Source: KACC-23026 sp963829575 (GTDB lineage Bacteria; Bacillota; Bacilli; Bacillales; Sporolactobacillaceae). Taken from it: 64,000 nt of DNA. Numbering within the stretch: position 1 is the first letter of the stretch; each line of letters opens with the position of its first letter. The stretch covers positions 186,001-250,000 of the forward strand of contig CAWHJF010000016.1 in assembly GCA_963829575.1 (NCBI GenBank), given 5' to 3'. Shown in pieces: positions 60,261-64,000 of this stretch. The notes below the pieces were generated by a model. The model was not told the origin of the DNA. It did not search any database and saw only the letters and a list, made by a program, of their open reading frames with translations. The position numbers were made by a program, and so were the translations under genes.

Positions 60261-61137
60261 GGCACCATCGACAGGTATCAGTTCCCCAAAGAGTTTTCAC
60301 ATTGGATTACGGGAACGATGCGTGCTTTTCAGTTCCCGTAGCTCAATTTTTCTCCAGGTTCGGGAACTGACACTCCTCAAATCGTGCCTGTACGCCTCTT
60401 CTGCATTGACTTCGGGCACCATCGACAGGTGTCAGTTCCCCAAAGAGTTTGCACATTGGATTACGGGAACAATGCGTGCTTTTCAGTTCCCGTAGCTCAA
60501 TTTTTCTCCAGGTTCGGGAACTGACACTCCTCAAATCGTGCCTGTACGCCTCTTCTGCATTGACTTCGGGCACCATCGACAGGTGTCAGTTCCCCAAAGA
60601 GTTTGCACATTGGATTACGGGAACAATGCGTGCTTTTCAGTTCCCGTAGCTCAATTTTTCTCCAGGTTCGGGAACTGACACTCCTCAAATCGTGCCTGTA
60701 CGCCTCTTCTGCATTGACTTCGGGCACCATCAACAGGTGTCAGTTCCCCAAAGAGTTTGCACATTGGATTACGGGAACGATGCATGCTTTTCAGTTCCCG
60801 TAGCTCAATTTTTCTCCAGGTTCGGGAACTGACACTCCTCAAATCGTGCCTGTACGCCTCTTCTGCATTGACTTCGGGCACCATCGACAGGTGTCAGTTC
60901 CCCAAAGAGTTTGCACATTGGATTACGGGAACGATGCGTGCTTTTCAGTTCCCGTAGCTCAATTTTTCTCCAGGTTCGGGAACTGACACTCCTCAAATCG
61001 TGCCTGTACGCCTCTTCTGCATTGACTTCGGGCACCATCAACAGGTGTCAGTTCCCCAAAGAGTTTGCACATTGGATTACGGGAACAATGCGTGCTTTTC
61101 AGTTCCCGCAGCTCAATTTTTCTCCAGGTTCGGGAAC
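60261..61137. repeat. Tandem array of 154-bp units (5.7 copies)
   Basis: Units start with GGCACCATC at 60261, 60415, 60569, 60723, 60877 and 61031; the last is cut off at 61137. Units differ at only a few positions (for example CGACAGG or CAACAGG, ACAATG or ACGATG), so the array is young or homogenised. Each unit holds a perfect 12-bp inverted repeat (GTGTCAGTTCCC and GGGAACTGACAC; the first unit has GTATCAG) about 85 bp apart, and a second hairpin CGGGAAC...GTTCCCG. Since 154 is not a multiple of three, long open frames in it are chance. It fills the rnhC-pheT gap. Confidence 0.9.
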
Positions 61138-61170
61138 AACGCCCCACCCCAAACGCCTGCACCGCACACA

Positions 61171-61213
61171 AAAAACACCTCTGACTCCCAAAAAGAGTCA
61201 AAGGTGTTTTTTT
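61171..61213. terminator. Terminator of pheST
   Basis: AAACACCTCTGACTC pairs with GAGTCAAAGGTGTTT (one mismatch) around CCCAAAAA-type loop; A and T runs on both sides. It closes the pheST operon on the minus strand. Confidence 0.88.
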
Positions 61214-61221
61214 AAAAAGTT

Positions 61222-63645
61222 TTAGCCTCGTAAAACAGCTCCAAATGCATCATTGGCTGCTTTCAATACGCTCTCATGAACCGGTGTAACTTCTTCATCT
61301 GTCAAAGTTTTCTCCGGATTGTAGTAACGGAGTGAAAATGCCAAGGATTTCTTGCCTGATTCTAACCGGTCACCCTTATATAAATCAAACAGTGTCGCTT
61401 CTTTTAACAAAGTTCCTCCGGCCTTTAATAACACCTCTTTAATGGCACCAGCCGAAACAGATTCGTCCACAACCAGAGCCACATCTCGCGTAATCGATGG
61501 ATAGCGCGGAAGGCTAACAAACGTCAAAGCGTCGACGTCATAATTGAAAAGGGCGGTGAGGTCGCATTCAAATGCTATGGTCTCCGCTAAATCCCATTCT
61601 GCTTGAAGCTCAGGGTGGACTTGCCCAACCACACCGATCGGTTCTTCGTCTAGATAAATGGCCGCGGTTCGCCCAGGATGTAAGCCTTGATGCTCGGCTG
61701 CCCGATACGTAACCCCACCGGATACACCTAAACGTTCAAACAAACCGTCTAAAAGACCTTTTGCAACATAAAAATCGACGTTTTGATCCTGCGCTTGCCA
61801 GCCCCCTTTTTTCCAGATTCCTGTCAAGGCTCCGGACACATATTCACGTTCTTCAGGAAGCACAGCCTCACTCTCTTTTTTAAGGAACACATTACCCATT
61901 TCAAAGAGGCACACGTCTGAAAGTTGTCGATTCAAATGATAGGTGACCCCTTGAAGCAACTCCGGAAGAAGGCTTTTTCTTAACACCATGCGCTCCTCGG
62001 ACATTGGCATCGCGAGTTTCACCGCCTCGCGATCCGTCCCTTTTAATGCCCCAATTTTATCTAAACGACTTGGTGCGGTTAAAGAATACGTAACTGCTTG
62101 AGTTAAGCCCGCCCCAATAAAATACGCTTCAACTTGTCGACGTTTCACTTGATAAGGATTTAATCCCGCTTCCTCTGAAGCGCCTTTAGGTAAGGTAGCT
62201 GGAATGTTGTCATAGCCGTAAATTCTTCCAACTTCTTCAACTAAATCTTCGGCAATGGTCACATCAGGACGACGCGCCGGCACCTCAACGGTTAATTGAT
62301 CATCGTCTGTTTTTACACCAAAATTTAAGCGTTCTAAAACCGAACAAATGTCATCATTTGAAAGGTTAGTCCCAAGAACGGCATTGATTTTACCAATTGG
62401 CATTTTAATGACATGCGGAGCCACTTCTGGTTCTCCTTCATGTACAAGGCCTTTAAGGACGATCCCATCTGCATACTTGATCAGGAGCTCAGCAGCACGA
62501 TTGGCAGCAGGGACGACCCGATTACGATCGATCCCTTTTTCGTAACGAGAGCTTGCATCTGTCCTTAATTGTAGGCGTGTCGACGTTTTTCGTACGACAC
62601 CTGAATTAAAAATGGCGGATTCCAGCATAACCGTCGACGTCGTCGGCTTGACCTCTGAGTTCGCGCCCCCCATGACACCGGCTAGCCCCATGGACCGTTC
62701 CCCATTTGTGATCAATAAATCAGACTCTACCAGCTTCCGTTCTTGATCATCAAGCGTGACCATGGTTTCATTCGCATGTGCTCGACGCACCACTACACGG
62801 TCTGATCCAAATTCACTAAAATCAAAGGCATGAAGCGGTTGCCCGTATTCAAGCATGACATAGTTCGTAATATCGACGACATTACTGATTGGACGTACCC
62901 CCGCCGCGATTAATCGGTTTTGTAACCAGCGTGGAGACGGCGCAATTTTAAGCGATTCAATCATTCGGACACCGTAAAACGGAACGTCTTCTTTTGGTTC
63001 CACCGCGATTTGAATTTTATCGTGTGCGGGAATTGAGCTTTCATCCACAATGGGATCTGGTAAAGTCACTTGCCGATCTAAAATGGCTCCGACCTCATAA
63101 GCCACACCAATCATGTTCATACAATGAGCACTATTCGGCAATATATCCAATTCTAAAACGGTGTCATCCAAATTAAGATACGGAAGGGCATCTTCTCCAA
63201 CAATCGCTTCTTCACCCAAAACATAAATTCCTTCGGCGAATTCTTTTGGAACCCATTTTTGCTCGACGCCCAATTCTCCTAGAGAGCAAATCATCCCGTT
63301 TGATTCTTCGCCGCGAAGTTTCGCTTTTTTAATTTTGAAATTCCCAGGCAGAACCGCACCTGATTTGGCGACTGCTACTTTTTGACCCGCCCCAACATTG
63401 GGTGCCCCGCAAATGATTTGGACGGTTTCTTCCCCAAGATCGACTTGGCACACATTTAATTTATCGGCGTTTGGGTGAGGGGTACAACTTTTGACATAAC
63501 CGACCACAACCCCTTTAATGCCTTTGCTAAACTCGATCACATGTTCAACTTCAATTCCAGCTTTTGTGATCTTTTCCGCCAATTCAACCGGACTTACTCC
63601 AGTTAAATCCACGTAATCCTTTAACCAATTATAAGAGACACGCAT
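61222..63645 (-). CDS. pheT: Phenylalanyl-tRNA synthetase beta subunit
   Basis: Together with PheS it charges tRNA-Phe. The 807-residue chain shows the usual domains: an OB-fold tRNA-binding EMAP-like domain (KGVVVGYVKSCTPHPNADKL near 44), B3/B4 (editing) near 210-400 with the motif SNVVDITNYVMLEYGQPLHA near 258, B5 near 410-475, the catalytic-like core, and a C-terminal anticodon-binding FDX-ACB domain (FVSLPRYPSITRDVALVVDE near 715). It starts 34 bp after pheS; AGGAGGATGA precedes the ATG. Confidence 0.97.
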   Translation of the reverse strand: MRVSYNWLKDYVDLTGVSPVELAEKITKAGIEVEHVIEFSKGIKGVVVGYVKSCTPHPNADKLNVCQVDLGEETVQIICGAPNVGAGQKVAVAKSGAVLPGNFKIKKAKLRGEESNGMICSLGELGVEQKWVPKEFAEGIYVLGEEAIVGEDALPYLNLDDTVLELDILPNSAHCMNMIGVAYEVGAILDRQVTLPDPIVDESSIPAHDKIQIAVEPKEDVPFYGVRMIESLKIAPSPRWLQNRLIAAGVRPISNVVDITNYVMLEYGQPLHAFDFSEFGSDRVVVRRAHANETMVTLDDQERKLVESDLLITNGERSMGLAGVMGGANSEVKPTTSTVMLESAIFNSGVVRKTSTRLQLRTDASSRYEKGIDRNRVVPAANRAAELLIKYADGIVLKGLVHEGEPEVAPHVIKMPIGKINAVLGTNLSNDDICSVLERLNFGVKTDDDQLTVEVPARRPDVTIAEDLVEEVGRIYGYDNIPATLPKGASEEAGLNPYQVKRRQVEAYFIGAGLTQAVTYSLTAPSRLDKIGALKGTDREAVKLAMPMSEERMVLRKSLLPELLQGVTYHLNRQLSDVCLFEMGNVFLKKESEAVLPEEREYVSGALTGIWKKGGWQAQDQNVDFYVAKGLLDGLFERLGVSGGVTYRAAEHQGLHPGRTAAIYLDEEPIGVVGQVHPELQAEWDLAETIAFECDLTALFNYDVDALTFVSLPRYPSITRDVALVVDESVSAGAIKEVLLKAGGTLLKEATLFDLYKGDRLESGKKSLAFSLRYYNPEKTLTDEEVTPVHESVLKAANDAFGAVLRG

Positions 63646-63679
63646 GCGTCATCCTCCTTCAAAAAGCGATTTATTTTCC

Positions 63680-64000
63680 TTAAGACAAGCGTTTGAACTG
63701 GTTCAAGAACCGTTCATCATTGGTATAAAAATGGCGAATGTCGTCAATGCCATATCTTAACATCGCAATCCGTTCTGGCCCCATACCGAAGGCAAATCCT
63801 GTATACACTTCTGGGTCAAACCCTGACATTTTGAGTACATTCGGATGAACCATTCCAGCACCCAAGATCTCAATCCAACCGGTGTGCTTACAGACGGAAC
63901 ATCCACTACCTCCACAATGAAAACAGGAAATATCCATTTCAACAGATGGCTCTGTAAACGGGAAGAAGCTTGGGCGTAGTCGAATGCGGCGGTCTTCACC
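63680..64000 (-). CDS. pheS: Phenylalanyl-tRNA synthetase alpha subunit (C-terminal part)
   Basis: The last 106 codons of pheS; the 5' part is off the right edge. Readable segments are RLRPSFFPFTEPSVEM (class II motif 2 and 3 region), a Cys-rich loop CFHCGGSGCSVCKHTGW, EILGAGMVHPNVL and the motif 3 GFAFGMGPERIAMLRYGIDD. It ends in the usual short tail and precedes pheT by 34 bp in one operon. Confidence 0.97.
   Translation of the reverse strand, partial: GEDRRIRLRPSFFPFTEPSVEMDISCFHCGGSGCSVCKHTGWIEILGAGMVHPNVLKMSGFDPEVYTGFAFGMGPERIAMLRYGIDDIRHFYTNDERFLNQFKRLS

Noticed and set aside
60261..61137. CRISPR array
   Set aside because: Units are 154 bp and nearly identical throughout, with no alternation of short repeats and unique spacers, and no cas genes are present in the window.
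60343..61225. Long open frames on both strands inside the 154-bp array, repeated with near-identical 66-80 residue products
   Set aside because: The period is not a multiple of three, so frames shift from unit to unit. They lack ribosome sites, and both strands are open alike. They are by-products of the repeat.

Overview
The window is a block of chromosome from an endospore-forming member of the Bacillales (Firmicutes). It carries the spore genes spoVID, ysxE, cotD-like, lonB, gerM and gerE. Its gene order follows the Bacillus subtilis valS - hem - lon - clpX - tig - rph - racE - gerE - sdh - lysC - uvrC - trxA - etf - lcfA - mutS2 - polX - rnhC - pheTS stretch almost gene for gene, on the minus strand here. 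Protein divergence and the inserted genes argue against B. subtilis itself. A Sporolactobacillaceae- or Bacillaceae-like genus is my inference; the sequence alone does not settle it.

Layout, left to right. Positions 1-263 hold the promoter and T-box leader of valS (the gene lies off the left edge). 461-9487: a small membrane protein, ysxE-spoVID, and the haem operon hemA-hemX-hemC-hemD-hemB-hemL. 9742-13013: a structured leader with a ysxD-like membrane gene, then an amino-acid ABC importer that looks inserted. 13186-23186: engB-lonA, lonB, a CotD-like coat gene, clpX, tig and a TPR protein. 23513-28067: a lipoprotein, tRNA-Gly and tRNA-Arg followed by two truncated tRNA-Arg copies, a DUF3888 protein and an oligopeptide-binding lipoprotein. 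28136-31210: gerM, rph, rdgB and ysnB. 31366-36757: an L-arabinose cassette (araB, araD, araA, divergent araR) placed between gerM and racE. 36772-47812: racE, a MarR gene, gerE, sdhCAB, yslB, riboswitch-controlled lysC, uvrC and trxA. 47846-53183: the fatty-acid oxidation set etfA, etfB, enoyl-CoA hydratase, fadR and lcfA. 53458-64000: a tiny membrane peptide, yshE, mutS2, polX, yshB, rnhC, a 154-bp tandem repeat array, pheT and the end of pheS.

The genes form several working units. The hem operon takes glutamyl-tRNA to uroporphyrinogen III. EngB, Lon, ClpX and trigger factor serve ribosome assembly and protein quality control. SdhCAB and the Etf/acyl-CoA genes feed electrons into the respiratory chain. 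AraR sites, a FadR box, a lysine riboswitch and a T-box give readable control circuits.

Four single-base frameshifts are visible: two in araD, one in mutS2 and one in the MarR gene. They are either decay or sequencing error. The least explained sequence is non-coding. It comprises the 154-bp array near pheT, the duplicated tRNA-Arg 3' halves with a covarying hairpin family, a leader with mutually exclusive helices before the ysxD-like gene, two copies of a GC-rich MITE-like element, and a terminator-like hairpin inside the long sdhC leader. None of these has been searched against databases here.
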